A stretch of DNA of 64,000 bases, from NCBI GenBank assembly GCA_033002965.1, contig JAURVB010013316.1, positions 124,001 to 188,000 of the forward strand. Direction: 5' to 3'. The translations under genes were made by a program, and so were the position numbers. Below the pieces are notes generated by a model, which saw only the letters and a program-made list of their open reading frames with translations, did no database searches and was not told the DNA's origin. Below, one piece after another: positions 1 through 11,431 of this stretch (the first letter of the stretch is position 1; every line of letters starts with the position of its first letter). Origin of the DNA: Piper betle. Its lineage: Eukaryota; Streptophyta; Magnoliopsida; Piperales; Piperaceae.

Positions 1-3000
1 GTAATGAGAATCTTCAGCAGCAATCCTATGAAAAGCTCCATTTCTCAAATCTTTTCCAGATTCACACCTGATCTCAATTATTACTGGAGAACCAAGTACA
101 GATTCGAATGCCTGAAGAATATAGCCTCTGAATTTCTCGGCTTTAGACTTGCTCAAATGTGAACTAAAGACCAGCTGCACAGTTGGAGCTACAGGAAAAG
201 TATATAAAACTCATATTCAATATGCAGTAAATGAGGCGAAGAAATATCAGCTAATCTTGGAACCAAGTCCCATGGTGGACCAAATTCATAATCATCAAGC
301 TGAAAAATATAAAATATAATAAATCCAACAAATTTTACTTGTTATATAGCGCAGCCAGCATTAAAATTAAAAAGCCAAAGCATAAATCTATGAATTACAC
401 ATCTGTAATAACTTCTGTCATTGGTAAAACACACTGTGAGGACACCACACAAACTGGAGTGTGAATATAGCATTTAACATCCTTATTATTTACCATGGAA
501 CATTCAATCATCCTTGCCATTAGAAGTTCAAGTTCATGTGATTAGATGCATGAATCACAAAACTGATCCTGCATGTTGTCTTGTTAATTAAAAATATTCT
601 TATATGACAACCTCATATTGACTCATCCAGATCTGAATAAGTATATAGTGATCATACAGGATAAGGAAATAGGAACTCCATCAATGCTTGAAGAAAATGG
701 CATGGAGCAACATACAAAATATGCCACTTTTGGAACGAAAGTAAACAAATTTAAAGCATCACTTCCTTAAAATGAGATGGTTATACAGACAGACAAATAC
801 CTGGGCCATAATTCATAGATACTAGTCTACCTTCTTGCTGCATAAATTGCTTAAGAGAGTTTGAGGGAATAGATTCGAGAACTGCACACCATACTTCATT
901 AGCTTTTTTCTACCTATCTCTGAATGAGATGTGCTTACTCTGTTTGAATCTCTAGAACGTGAAGGAGTCATTCCAACATATTTCCTTCCGTGTAAATAGT
1001 TACCATTTGAAGTAAGAGGATTACTGGCACCCGCAGCTTGGTGCTTCTCCGCATTGGTGACAGGTGTCACACCTTTCCCCTTATTAGCCATCTCAAGCAG
1101 TATGCTGATCTGTTTCCCTGAATCAGCTCTGAAATTACCATCTGCAACCATTGGGCTATGACCCAAACTTGTATCAGCAGATGAACTGGGCTGCATGTAC
1201 TGCTGATCAGGAGCCAGTTGAAGTAATGCAGCTGTCAGCCATGTTAACTTATCATTTGATGTTCTCAACTGCTTTTCAGCCTCCGAAAGAGTCTTCAGAG
1301 CTCGACGCAACTTCTCCATGTCTTCTTTGGATACTGAAATAAAGTTTAAAAAATTGTTGAAAAATTCACGAGAGGTTTGAGAATATAAGATAAGAGAATA
1401 GTCAACAAGTCAATTTCAACTAAATTTAAGACATCGATAAAATGTAAAAGAGAGGCATAGGTAGACCAAAAATTACGTAGATGCCAAAAGGGTATGGCCT
1501 TCTGAGATTTGAGCATTGATGTGGTTTACAATCATGTGGAACAGTTGAATCGGATCCATGTTCGCAACCACAATTAAGGATAAGGTGGAAGAAGAAGAAT
1601 CAATATATAAGAATGTTGTATTCTTGCTCAAACAAGATCATGAAACTTTGAAAAGAACTAAAACTGGATATCGAACAGTATCACATGGTATGCAATGGGT
1701 GGACAGAGTTGGAAGTTTCAGGAAAAACCCAATTTGAGGGACCAATATTCCATAGCAAACACTTCTTGACAAGGCTGAATATTAGCCAGAAACAAAAACC
1801 TTATTGATATATGCAAATGTGTGAAAATTGAGAAATTGAAGTTGACTTACACTTTGGTCGGCGAAAAAATTTTCTCCTTTTTCCGCTGGTGAACACAAAA
1901 CTACCAGCAAGAATGTCTGTAATTACAGTTGCCAGCTGTGACATCAAAGCTAAGGGCTCTACCCCAGTCTCCATGATCTCTCTTAAAGTTTTGACCGTGT
2001 TTACAGTGTCTGCTGAAAGTGCCAAATCAAGAAGTTCAACCAATTTCTCATCCGAAATCAGCCCAACCTGTCAAAAAATTGAATGGAAACAAAGTTAAAC
2101 AGCAAAAGACAGAAAATCAACTACACCTTATCCCAGACAACTCTACCCGAAGTATATATTCAACATCACATCTTCCAGCATAGCTAATTTACTATACATA
2201 GCACTGATTATAAGCCTGGGTCACTTCTAGAGCCAGTCTATAGGCACAACCTAAAGATAGCAAGAAGATCAATACAGATAAAACACTTCAAGTATTTCAC
2301 ATATGGGATTACATGAATCAAGATGATAATATGACAATTAATCAGTTTCGATGTCGGATATTGGTATTATGATGGACAATGAGGGAGACGACATATGGGA
2401 GATATGTCAGAGATATTCAGAATTATTTTTATAGTACTTATTTTTCTTCCTGATAAAATTAGTAGTAACAAATAATGTAGAATAAAAAGAAGAATTAAGT
2501 TAAAACAAAGATAATAGCACAGATAACATATATTAAATTACATATGGATCATTCAAATAATATATCATACTATGATATAAATGATAAAAAGTGAACTCCA
2601 AACAAGAAATATAGATAATTATGTGAAATATAATGTATAAAAGCAAGAGAGGTGCCAACACATGTTTTAAGATCATCATCATTGCGTTCATTTTATAAAG
2701 AATTTATATAATTTGCTCAATAAAAAATCATCTTGTTGAAATCCTATATTGAGTATCTTATTTCAATGAGATGTCATTGACATATTGCCAAGATATCTAA
2801 AATTAAGGTAACATAAATATCGCCCTTCAATATTGTGTCGACAACTCAAAGATATAGATATGTCGGAGACACATCGAAGATATATTGAGATATTGCAACC
2901 CTTGCAATGAATATAAAAAACTTACAAGCTCCTGAACTAAAGTGATCGAGATTCTTTGACCAAGCAAGCTCAGCTGATCTAGAGTCATCTCAGCATCCCT

Positions 3001-5002
3001 TAATGATCCATCTGACCTTGATGCTATAAGCTTCAAAGCATCTTTATCAATTTCGAAACCTTCCTTTGCAGCAATCCATTGCAAAGTGTATATCACATCT
3101 ACATCCTTCAACTTTGGGAAAAAAATTTCTGGCACCTAGCAATGATGACATGCGGCAAACTGTCAAGAGTACTAGACACCAGGATAAAAACTATCCGTCG
3201 AGGTGCAAGATCAATGGCCTTTAAAATAGCATTCCATGAATCCAATGACAATGTGTCACAATCATCAACTATTAATACTCTGTGCTGGAATGGCAAGTGA
3301 GAAGAAATCATATTTTCCAAAAGGTCCATAATTGTCTGAACATCAAAATTTCCAACTCCACCCAGTTCGTGAACATTCAAGCTTTTACCTAGATCATGTG
3401 AAATGCAAGAACTGCAGGATCCACATGGTTTTGGAAGATCACGAGATAAACAACTCAGAGATCGGGCAAAAATTCGAGCACAAGATGTTTTACCGGTTCC
3501 ATGGGGACCATAAAAGACATACAGGAGGCTAACTTTCCTTCTTGCAACTGCATTCATTAGAGCTTGAACAACCAAATTCTGCCCTACCAAATCCTTGAAA
3601 GTTTTTGGCATGTATTTATGGGTGAGACTTGGGTGGTTTCTGTCATAAACATCTTGAGTATTATGCTGGCCACCTGATCTTGCTTCAGAAGCCAAATCAG
3701 AATCCTGATCACTTTTTAGATTAAGATTATTAGCAAAAATCTCCAGTTCCCCCAAATAATCATGAGGACCCCAAACGGAGTCTTTTGAGTTTTTCTGAGA
3801 CCCGAATGGCTCAATCAATAAAGGCAGGGCATCTGAATCAGATTTTCTAGATGAATTGGAACAACTAGAGCCAAGATTCGTATCACCCGCATCTTTTTCA
3901 GACCGAGGCATATCGCTCTCAGCTTTTCTCAATCTTGATTCTGACAGTCCACAAGACAAGCTCCTTCCTGCTATATCAAGAAAAGTCTTACCTCTGTGGT
4001 GAATCCTAGACCAATTCCAAGGAATACCACATCCATTTCTAGGGGCCTGAGTAACAGCTTGATCATCTGGCTCGATGTGATCAATCTCCTCTCCTTTGTA
4101 ATGCTTAGGTTGTTTTGACCCTTGGGCCAGAGAATTTGATGCCACAGAAAGTTCATTGTGAGGTCCCAAATCTCGTGAAATAACAGAGACCCTAGCCCTC
4201 CGTTTGGCCTTATGCTTTTTCACTCTATTCAATCCACGACAATAGCTACGCACACATCCTTGGTCTTCTCTACATCTGTTCTCTGTTACTCGCCTTCCAT
4301 CTTGATTAACACGAGAAGCTTGAATGTCAACACTGTCCCCTGGAAATTCTTTCAACTGTTTAGACAATGTCTTTGCATAGGCTTTCCGATTATATGGCAT
4401 CTTATCTCTAGCTATATTCTCACGAGATTCTTCTACGAGGTAAGGCATCTCACTCTCCCCAAACTGTGTCTGATTATCTTGGTCAGGCTTCTCCCGGAGA
4501 CCTCACTTTTGCTGATTTTTCTATTGACCATTTCACTCTTACCTTTCCGAGCATTCTTAACTCTACCAACACTACTTCGACCACTAAAATTAGTGCCCCC
4601 TCCAATTTCCCTAATAACTTCAGCAGCTGCAACTTTCGAACCGGCTGCATTTTCAGGAAGTAAGGAGTTCCCTAACAACCTCCTCGCATTTGCAGGCCGC
4701 TCATCTTCCATTGATCGTCTTCCCTGGTGAATCATGCCATCCTCATTGATCTTTTTGGACGGTGCATCAATAACAGAGGACGAATGCCACGAAAGCGGGC
4801 TTGTTGAAGGGTCCCTCAAGGATCTAGACCTCTGCAGTACCAGTAGGTCCTTCATAAGGGATCGCTCAGACAAAACGGGGCTATGGCGGTGCATATGGTT
4901 TTTCAAGTGAATGCAGTTAGTCAAATGAATGTGATTACGTAAGTGATCACTGATGGCAACATTATCGTCCTTCAGATATCTACTCCGGACTGCTCTGGTC
5001 AT
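1..5002 (-). CDS. STICHEL-like AAA+ protein (DNA polymerase III gamma/tau-like), partial at window start
   Basis: Four exons are visible: 5002-2926, 2067-1851, 1333-801 and 188 to beyond position 1, joined by GT-AG introns. The N-terminus begins MTRAVRSRYLKDDNVAISDH, the conserved start of plant STICHEL-like proteins. The middle holds a bacterial DnaX-like ATPase: Walker A GPHGTGKT (about 3490-3515), a zinc-binding cysteine cluster (CGSCSSC), Walker B VLIVDDCD and a sensor/arginine-finger stretch ending ARCQKF, followed by the DnaX lid (GSLRDAEMTLDQLSLLGQR). In Arabidopsis, STICHEL controls trichome branching and its relatives are less well known; the cellular role here is inferred. Reading is broken by three apparent one-base losses in homopolymers (near 4457, 3119 and 904). 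With one base added at each, exon lengths agree with all splice phases. The C-terminal domain runs off the window. Most similar in my judgement to STICHEL-like 3/4. Confidence 0.9.
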
Positions 5003-5830
5003 GGTCAGATCTTATATGCCGCTGAAAGAAAGAACAAGGACAAAGGAACACAATAGGAAGCAGGAGCATTGATCTCAGCAAGCCCATAAAACTCCATATA
5101 TAATAAACTCTGACATGAATTTCTGCAACTAATACAGGCAACACCATCCCCTTCAGTCAATTATCAGTGGTATGGCACTGTCCCAAGTAGGGGGACCATG
5201 TATTCTTTGTTCCTGCAGCACAAATTTGCAACACTTGATATAAGGGGAAAATGCAACAAAAATTCTTCAACATTTGAAAGCTGTTCAATTTCCACCAAAC
5301 AGCACTTTTTTTTATTTACTAATTTTAAAAAGACAACCGAGTAGATTGTAGCGCTTAGAAAAAGTAAGAAAGCACATACTCTTTGGAAGCTTCAAAGTCT
5401 ATTAGTCAGCACGAGAAGCCGCCGCTCTACATCCTCAACCTTCCACCTCTTAGAAAGCCATCGGACAACAGCGAATCCGACTCCAACAACAGCAATATCA
5501 TTGCTGGGCAAACTTTGAACAATCCCAACAGACCTTTTCCCCACTCCGAGTCACCTCAAAGCCCAATAAAACAAAGAAGCAACCACAAACAAAGCAACCA
5601 ACCCAGTGGGTTACCGGCAAGATATCTGCTGTGAAGAAGCACTTTTAGGTGGAGAGAATTTAAGAAAAAAGCGAACTTTTTCACCAAGTAGAACCGACCA
5701 CGACCTCACGAGAGCCTCCCCTCTACTCCCCCAACGGCCGCCGGAGAAAAAAAGGTGGCGAGGGCAGCGATCTGAGCTGGGGGAGAAGAGGAGGTGAGTG
5801 TGTTAGAGGGGAACCGCAGCGACTCATATC
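5003..5830 (-). other. Probable 5' leader of the STICHEL-like gene with a leader intron
   Basis: A polypyrimidine tract plus CAG sits 19 bases upstream of the ATG (acceptor with exon starting at 5021). A GTATGT donor lies at 5379, giving a candidate leader intron of 5022-5379. The sequence beyond is pyrimidine-rich on the minus strand and contains short upstream ORFs. Open frames on the plus strand here show no recognisable protein and are taken as chance. Transcript start is not visible. Confidence 0.45.
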
Positions 5831-6524
5831 GACACGTATCGGTGGAGAACCCACAACATGATGCGGGGCCCGCAGATGGTGGGGGAGGGTACAAATGTAA
5901 ATAGGGAGGTTGAGGAATTTATGAAAAAGGAATAAAAGAAGGGAAGGGAGACAGCAGCAGTCCCACTGTCACCATCACCTACTCTCTCCCTCCTCACCCC
6001 CACGTGACGTCCCCCAATCTAACCTGTCTACTCGACGGAGATGGATGATAAGTTTCTGGTTCAGTTGGGGCCGGACGAAAGATTTTCACCTGCGAACACC
6101 GTCGCAACCTAAACTTTCACTCTTGTCGTCGTCAAAGCCGTATGGACAATGTAGGTGACATCTACGGCTCTTATTTTAATAACCTTTTTACCGCTTTATC
6201 TTCGTCTTCTACTTATTTTCTTAGGGGAGCAGTGGTGGCGGCTTTGGCCCGAAAGAAGAATGTCGCTGCGGCCGGCTGAATTTCACCTCCTTACTGGCCT
6301 AGTGTCGGGATGAAGAAACACTCCCACAATTATTATAGAAATCACTGGGTTCAAGCTCCACGATAACTATCGCGAAGGTCAACACCGTGCTCACAACTCC
6401 CTCGTTATCGACTACTCGAGCTATTTCACGATGGCTAGCGGTCATAAAAATCTTGCTAGGGGCAGCTAAAGCTCCAAAATGAGGCTCCGATGATTCTCGA
6501 AGACGAGTGAATGTATGGTAGCCC
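5831..6524. other. Intergenic and promoter region of the STICHEL-like gene
   Basis: No gene is seen. A CACGTGACGT (G-box/ABRE-like core) lies at 6001-6010, upstream of the STICHEL-like leader. The stretch ends at the edge of the gypsy element. Confidence 0.4.
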
Positions 6525-6767
6525 TTCTTCTTCAGAGGCTACAAACGCAGGCTCTTTTGCCTTACCCATTTGTTGGAATTTTTTAGAGACGCCGTGAATA
6601 ACTAAATACAAGAGATTATAAATGGATGAAATTTGGTAAAATAAAAATGGAATTAAATTTTGAACACGACACCAAAAACAAAATTAGCTTTAACTCATTT
6701 TCTTTTTAAAAATTATATTTTTACCTTCTAAAAACCTATTAATCTTACACTAATTTTATTTGTATCA
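6525..6767 (-). repeat. 3' LTR of the gypsy element
   Basis: Homologous to 11151-11431 but visibly diverged, which implies an old insertion. It follows the integrase remnant in element orientation. Confidence 0.75.
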
Positions 6768-6899
6768 ATACCTTCTTAATGAAAAAACCTTACCCTCAAA
6801 GTTGAGCATATATAGCATTGTAATTAGAATACTGGTAGGTCGGTATGAACTCTAACATCGACCACCATAATTGATTTTAATTGGAAAATATGAAAAATA

Positions 6900-7920
6900 C
6901 CATGATTTGACTTCTATTCGGAAGTTGTAATCTATACGAGACCTTCCCAATTCTCTTAACAATAGTAAATGGACCATAATACGTTGCTGCTAGTTTGGTG
7001 ATATTTTTGGATCTAACTCAATGATGACGGTATTGTTGTAGCTTCAAATAAACTTACTGCCCAACCTAAAACTCTTCATCTTTTCTTCTTAAATCATGAC
7101 GATGTTTCATACGTAATTGCACACTCTTCAAATTCTCCCTCAACTCGAACAAAAATTGATCCCTTGTGCATAAGTCTACTTTATGCAACCTAGCAGTATC
7201 TGATACATAAGATAAAAGGGTAGGTGGAGGCATATTATAGACTGCTTCAAAGTGTGTTATTTTAATTGTAGACTGGTAGCTTGTATTATAATAGAACTCT
7301 GCTCGCCAGCCACTTTGCCCATGAATGATATTTTTCGTTTGTGAAACAACAAAAATATTGTTCTAAAACTCTATTAATAACTTCTATTTGTCCATCAGTT
7401 TGTGAGTGATATGCAGAACTATAATTGAAAACCACTCCCTAAAGGCGAAACAACTCATTCCAAAAAATACTTGTGAATGTACTATCTCTATCACAAACAA
7501 TAGACGTGGGCATCCCATGCAGCTTGAAGATATTATCATAGAACAATTGAGTTATGGCAGCTACTGTAAATGGATGGGAGATAGCCATAAAATGGTTGTA
7601 CTTGGATAATCTGTCTACAACTATTAATATTGAATCTTTGCCCAAACTCTTTGGAAGTCCCGTGATAAAATTCATTGAAATAGCTGTCTAGATCAGCTTT
7701 GGTATGGGAAGAGGCTTGAGCAATCATTAAGGTAGCATTGTAGAGTATTTGAACCGTTGACAAAAATCACAATTTCTAATAAATGTGACCACATCTTGAT
7801 GCATTCTTGACCAATAAAATACAGCTCTTAATCTTTTGACAGTTTTAAGAACCCCATCGTGTGTTCTGTAATGTAACTCTTTTAAAATGATAGGTATCAG
7901 ATCTATATCAGAAACCAAAT
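6900..7920 (-). pseudogene. Gypsy integrase remnant
   Basis: The zinc-binding HHCC region (HYRTHDGVLKTVKRL ... CDFCQRF, 7727-7918) and the core DFITGLP-like block (MNFITGLPKSLGKDSILIVV, 7439-7675) are visible. The C-terminal linker YYGPFTIVKRIGKVSYRL reads through about 6910-7010. Stops interrupt all parts. Confidence 0.85.
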
Positions 7921-8335
7921 AAATTCAGCTCTTGTAAAACAAAAGCTCATCCTTATATGTCTACTTTCTTGATAATTTTCCTTCATGGAACTTTTGCAGT
8001 AGTTCTTGAAGTGTACGATTAGTCAAGTATGAAGCTTTGATCTCTTGGATCTACTGTGGTACTTGCATTGAAATTGCAGCAATACCCAACTGATTTTTCT
8101 CTCCTTCATGCAGTTTGAATTTCTGAATTGAAGAACCATCAAACTGTCTCGATAGGCCATCAACAATCTTGTTTTCCTTCCCTGGTTTGTACTCAATATT
8201 GAAATCATATCCAATCAACTTGGTAAGCCATTTTTGTTGTGCTAAAATGTGAACCTTTTACTCCCACAGATATTTCAAACCAGCATGATCAGTTCTAACG
8301 AGGAACTTGTGTCCCAATAAATGATGGTGCCATTT

Positions 8336-9240
8336 TTAGATAGATAATATCAAAGCCAACATTTCATTTTCATATGTGGACATGAGACAATTTCGACCAT
8401 GAAGGGTTTTGCTAAAATATGCAATAGGCTTGCCTTCCTGCATCAACACAACACCTATTCCCACTCCGCTAGCATCACATTCCACCACAAAAGGCAATGA
8501 AAAAACAGGAAGAGCTAGGAGTGGAGCTTTTGATAAAGCTTCTTTCAAATCATTAAATGCTTTTTTCTATCATTTCATCCCAAACATAAGCATCTCTTTG
8601 CAACAAATCATTAAGTGGGGTAGCTATGGTTGCATAACCTTTGATAAATTTTCTATAATAACTTGCCAAGCCTAACAACCCTCAAATCTATTTGATTGAC
8701 TTTGGTACTGAAAATGTCTTATCCAAGTCCATATTCACTTCTTTTGCTGAAATCACATGACCCAAATACTTCACTTCCCGAATGCCAAAACTAGAATTTT
8801 TTATTCTAGCAAATAGTTGTTGCTCTTGTAGAACACACAAGGTGATTGCCAAATATTGTAAATGGTCACTCCATGTCTTACTATAAACCAATATGTCATA
8901 AAAAAAAACCAGAATAAAGTCTCAAAGATACTTGGCAAAGATGGAATTCATCAAAGCTTGAAATATGGAAGGAGCATTGGTTAATCCGAATGACATCACT
9001 CTAAACTCATAATAGCCTTGGTGAGTTTGAAAAGCTTTTTGTGTACATCATCCTCATGCATTTGAATTTGATGATAGCCTGATCTTGAATCAAGCTTTGA
9101 AAAATAAGAGGTATCATTTAATTCGTCTAAGAGCTCATCAATATTGGGTATTGAGAATTTATCCTTGATTGTCACTTTGTTCAATACTTTATAATCTATA
9201 CAAATCCTTCCAGCTCCCATCTTTTCTCTCAACCAATAAA
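8336..9240 (-). pseudogene. Gypsy reverse transcriptase and RNase H remnants
   Basis: RT blocks include [18 protein letters not shown] and [20 protein letters not shown] (8996-9232), then LVYSKTWSDHLQYL and KYLGHVIS (8688-8900). RNase H follows with [20 protein letters not shown] (8336-8548). Near 8900 the catalytic aspartate pair appears as Tyr-Asp in the best frame, so the active site is likely lost. Several stops and frame changes are present. Confidence 0.85.
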
Positions 9241-9601
9241 ATATGAGGTGAATAGGGACTTGTTGTGCTTTGAATGATGTTTGCTTCTAATAACTCTTTA
9301 ACCTACCTTTCTATCTTATTTTTCTGAAAATATGGGTAGCGATATAGTTTAATACCCACTGGTCCTACACCCCTTTCAATGGAATCCTATGGTCATGTGC
9401 TTTCTTGGGAGGAAGGGTTGTGGGTATTTGAAACACCCTCTCGAATTTTTGCAACAACACTTGTAATTGTTGCTGCTCTTTAGCCATTATAGAACTATAA
9501 AGCTAAAAACATTGTCCTGATCCTTCCAAGAGTTGCAAATGCATAAGAAGCCCATGTTTTCTCTTCTTTAATGTATGTGACATTTGCTTGTTGCTGCACA
9601 A

Positions 9602-9826
9602 TTAAGTAGGCGGAGTTGCTAGTCCTTGCAATGATGAGTGAACTCCATCTTTAGTAAAAGACATGGTCCATGATTCAAAATTCCATATAATCGATCCCAA
9701 TGTCTTCAACCATTCAACACCCAAGATAACATCAAACTCTTCTAACGGCAATGCAAAAAATTCAAAAAAGATAGTATGCCCAGGTAGCTCAAGAACTACA
9801 TTTACATATTTCCCTACACAGATCAT
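9602..9826 (-). pseudogene. Gypsy aspartic protease remnant
   Basis: The 74-codon open segment contains the retropepsin C-terminal signature LEEFDVILGVEWLKTLG. The N-terminal catalytic region reads poorly in the adjoining frames. The piece sits between the gag remnant and reverse transcriptase as expected. Confidence 0.7.
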
Positions 9827-10049
9827 TTATCGCCCATGTATTATTAGGCTGAACCTTGAGCCTCAACCTTTGTACTATATTTGCATTAATGAAGTTATGT
9901 GAACTTCCTGAATCTATTAAGACGAACACCTATTGGCCGTAAATTCTACCAAACATTCTCATCATGTTTGATGTGGAGGTGCATGTAAGAGCATTCAATG
10001 AAATAGCCGATAAATTATCATTAATGTTGGAATCTTCACCTTGTATGGG

Positions 10050-10960
10050 ATCCTATTCACTTCCTTCTTGACCCTCCTCATCTAATATGCCCTCAATCTA
10101 AAATAGCTATTTACATTTATGTCCTGGACGGTATTTTTCATCACATTTGAAACACAACCCCAACTCCTTTCTTTCCTATAATTGTTTAACAGTCATTTTC
10201 TTGACAGTTTTTAATTCTTTGGAAATTTGTGCACTAATATTTGTAGTAGTTGCACCTGCATTTTCCTATTTGGCTTTAGCAATTTGGGAATCCCCCAACT
10301 ACCCTCTATTTTTCAGGTTGTATTGAACCCTACTTTCCACTAAAGCCTTAGGTTCAAAGTACTTTGCTAATCCTTGTGCTTCCAATAGAGCTATCGACCT
10401 TTGTGACTTGACTTCCACTCTCAATTATAACTTAAGACCATAAGTGAAATTATTTATCTTTTGTCTTTTTGTCATGTTACTCAGCTCTTGGAAGAAGTCG
10501 GTTGAATCTGGTAATGTAGTCTCTAACTGCTCCATCATGTTTGAGTCTTGTTAGATCTCCATAAAAATCCTCATAATCAGTAGGGCCAAATTGCAAATTC
10601 ATAGCATCCTTCAGATTTTTCTAAGACATTTCTTCCTGGAGTTCTTCAATCATATTAAACCAAATCAAAGCATTTAGATGATAACTAGCTAGTCCAACTT
10701 GAAACTGTGGTTTCACCTTATGTAACCTGAAAAATTTTTCACATCGACTAATTCATGGAACTGGATGGAAATCCTCTTGATCCACCACTTGAAGATTCAG
10801 TTTCCAAACAATCAATAACATGATGTGGATTCCTTCCATCACTTTGCCTAATTTCTGAAGGAACTTCAGACCGAATAGATTGAGGCATTTCATCAATCAT
10901 GTTACATTCGCTTACATTCCTTTCTTCCACATTTGCAACATGAACAAAAGGATTTACCAT
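10050..10960 (-). pseudogene. Gypsy gag remnant with zinc knuckle
   Basis: Minus-strand frames carry a retrotransposon gag core (for example GPTDYEDFYGDLTRLKHDG and VRDYITRFNRLL, about 10480-10600). A CCHC zinc knuckle, CFKCDEKYRPGHKC, follows at about 10112-10158 and a stop comes directly after it. At least two stops interrupt the core. This region would have packaged element RNA. Confidence 0.75.
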
Positions 10961-11137
10961 GCTTATATTATTATCACCACTCTTGATTTTGAAGAATATG
11001 TTAAATCGAGATGATAATTTAGAAAGTGCAAATAATAATTAAGATTGTACCTTCCGACTATGCGCTTGCTCCTTTCGAATCTCAATCAATTCCTCTGCCA
11101 TTGGAATTGACCGAGCTGCTACCTTTGCTCCCTCAAC

Positions 11138-11150
11138 CTGCTCTGATAAC
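11138..11150 (-). other. Primer-binding site of the gypsy element
   Basis: The minus strand reads GTTATCAGAGCAG directly downstream of the LTR. It is close to TGGTATCAGAGC, the usual primer site complementary to initiator-methionine tRNA. Confidence 0.6.
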
Positions 11151-11431
11151 CTCTTCTTCAGAGGCTACAAACGCAGGCTCTTTTCCCTTATCCACCTGTT
11201 GGAATTTCTTAGCAGGCACTATAGTTAACTAAGAACAAGAGATGATGAATGGATGAAATAGGTAAAATGAAAATGGAATTGAATTTTGAAGGCGACACTA
11301 AAAACAGAATCAGTTTTTTCCTCCCATGTTCTTACATACTTACATCCCTTTAATACTTCATATTCTTTCCTAAAATTATATTTGTGCCCTCCCAAAAACT
11401 TGTTAATCTTCCACTAACTTTATTTGTATCA
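11151..11431 (-). repeat. 5' LTR of the gypsy element
   Basis: Matches 6525-6767 over most of its length: shared GAGGCTACAAACGCAGGCTC, TGTTGGAATTT and TTTATTTGTATCAAT blocks, with indels. On the minus strand it starts TGATACAAATAAA. Its end abuts the primer-binding site, which makes it the upstream copy. Boundaries are good to about 10 bases. Confidence 0.75.

Larger units (their letters stand above)
6525..11431 (-). mobile_element. Decayed Ty3/gypsy LTR retrotransposon
   Basis: Two related ends (6525-6767 and 11151-11431) flank gag, protease, reverse transcriptase, RNase H and integrase remnants, in that order on the minus strand, which is the gypsy order. A primer-binding site next to the right-hand LTR resembles the initiator-methionine tRNA complement. 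Stops and frameshifts break every domain, so no open frame exceeds about 90 codons. No chromodomain could be made out after the integrase. Clear target-site duplications were not found. Confidence 0.9.

Noticed and set aside
1..5002. Calling the STICHEL-like gene a pseudogene
   Set aside because: All defects are one-base homopolymer losses; splice sites and conserved motifs are intact, so sequencing error is more likely.
5383..5634. Small plus-strand ORFs upstream of the STICHEL-like gene
   Set aside because: Best explained as antisense of the leader; composition is low-complexity and no homologue is recognised.
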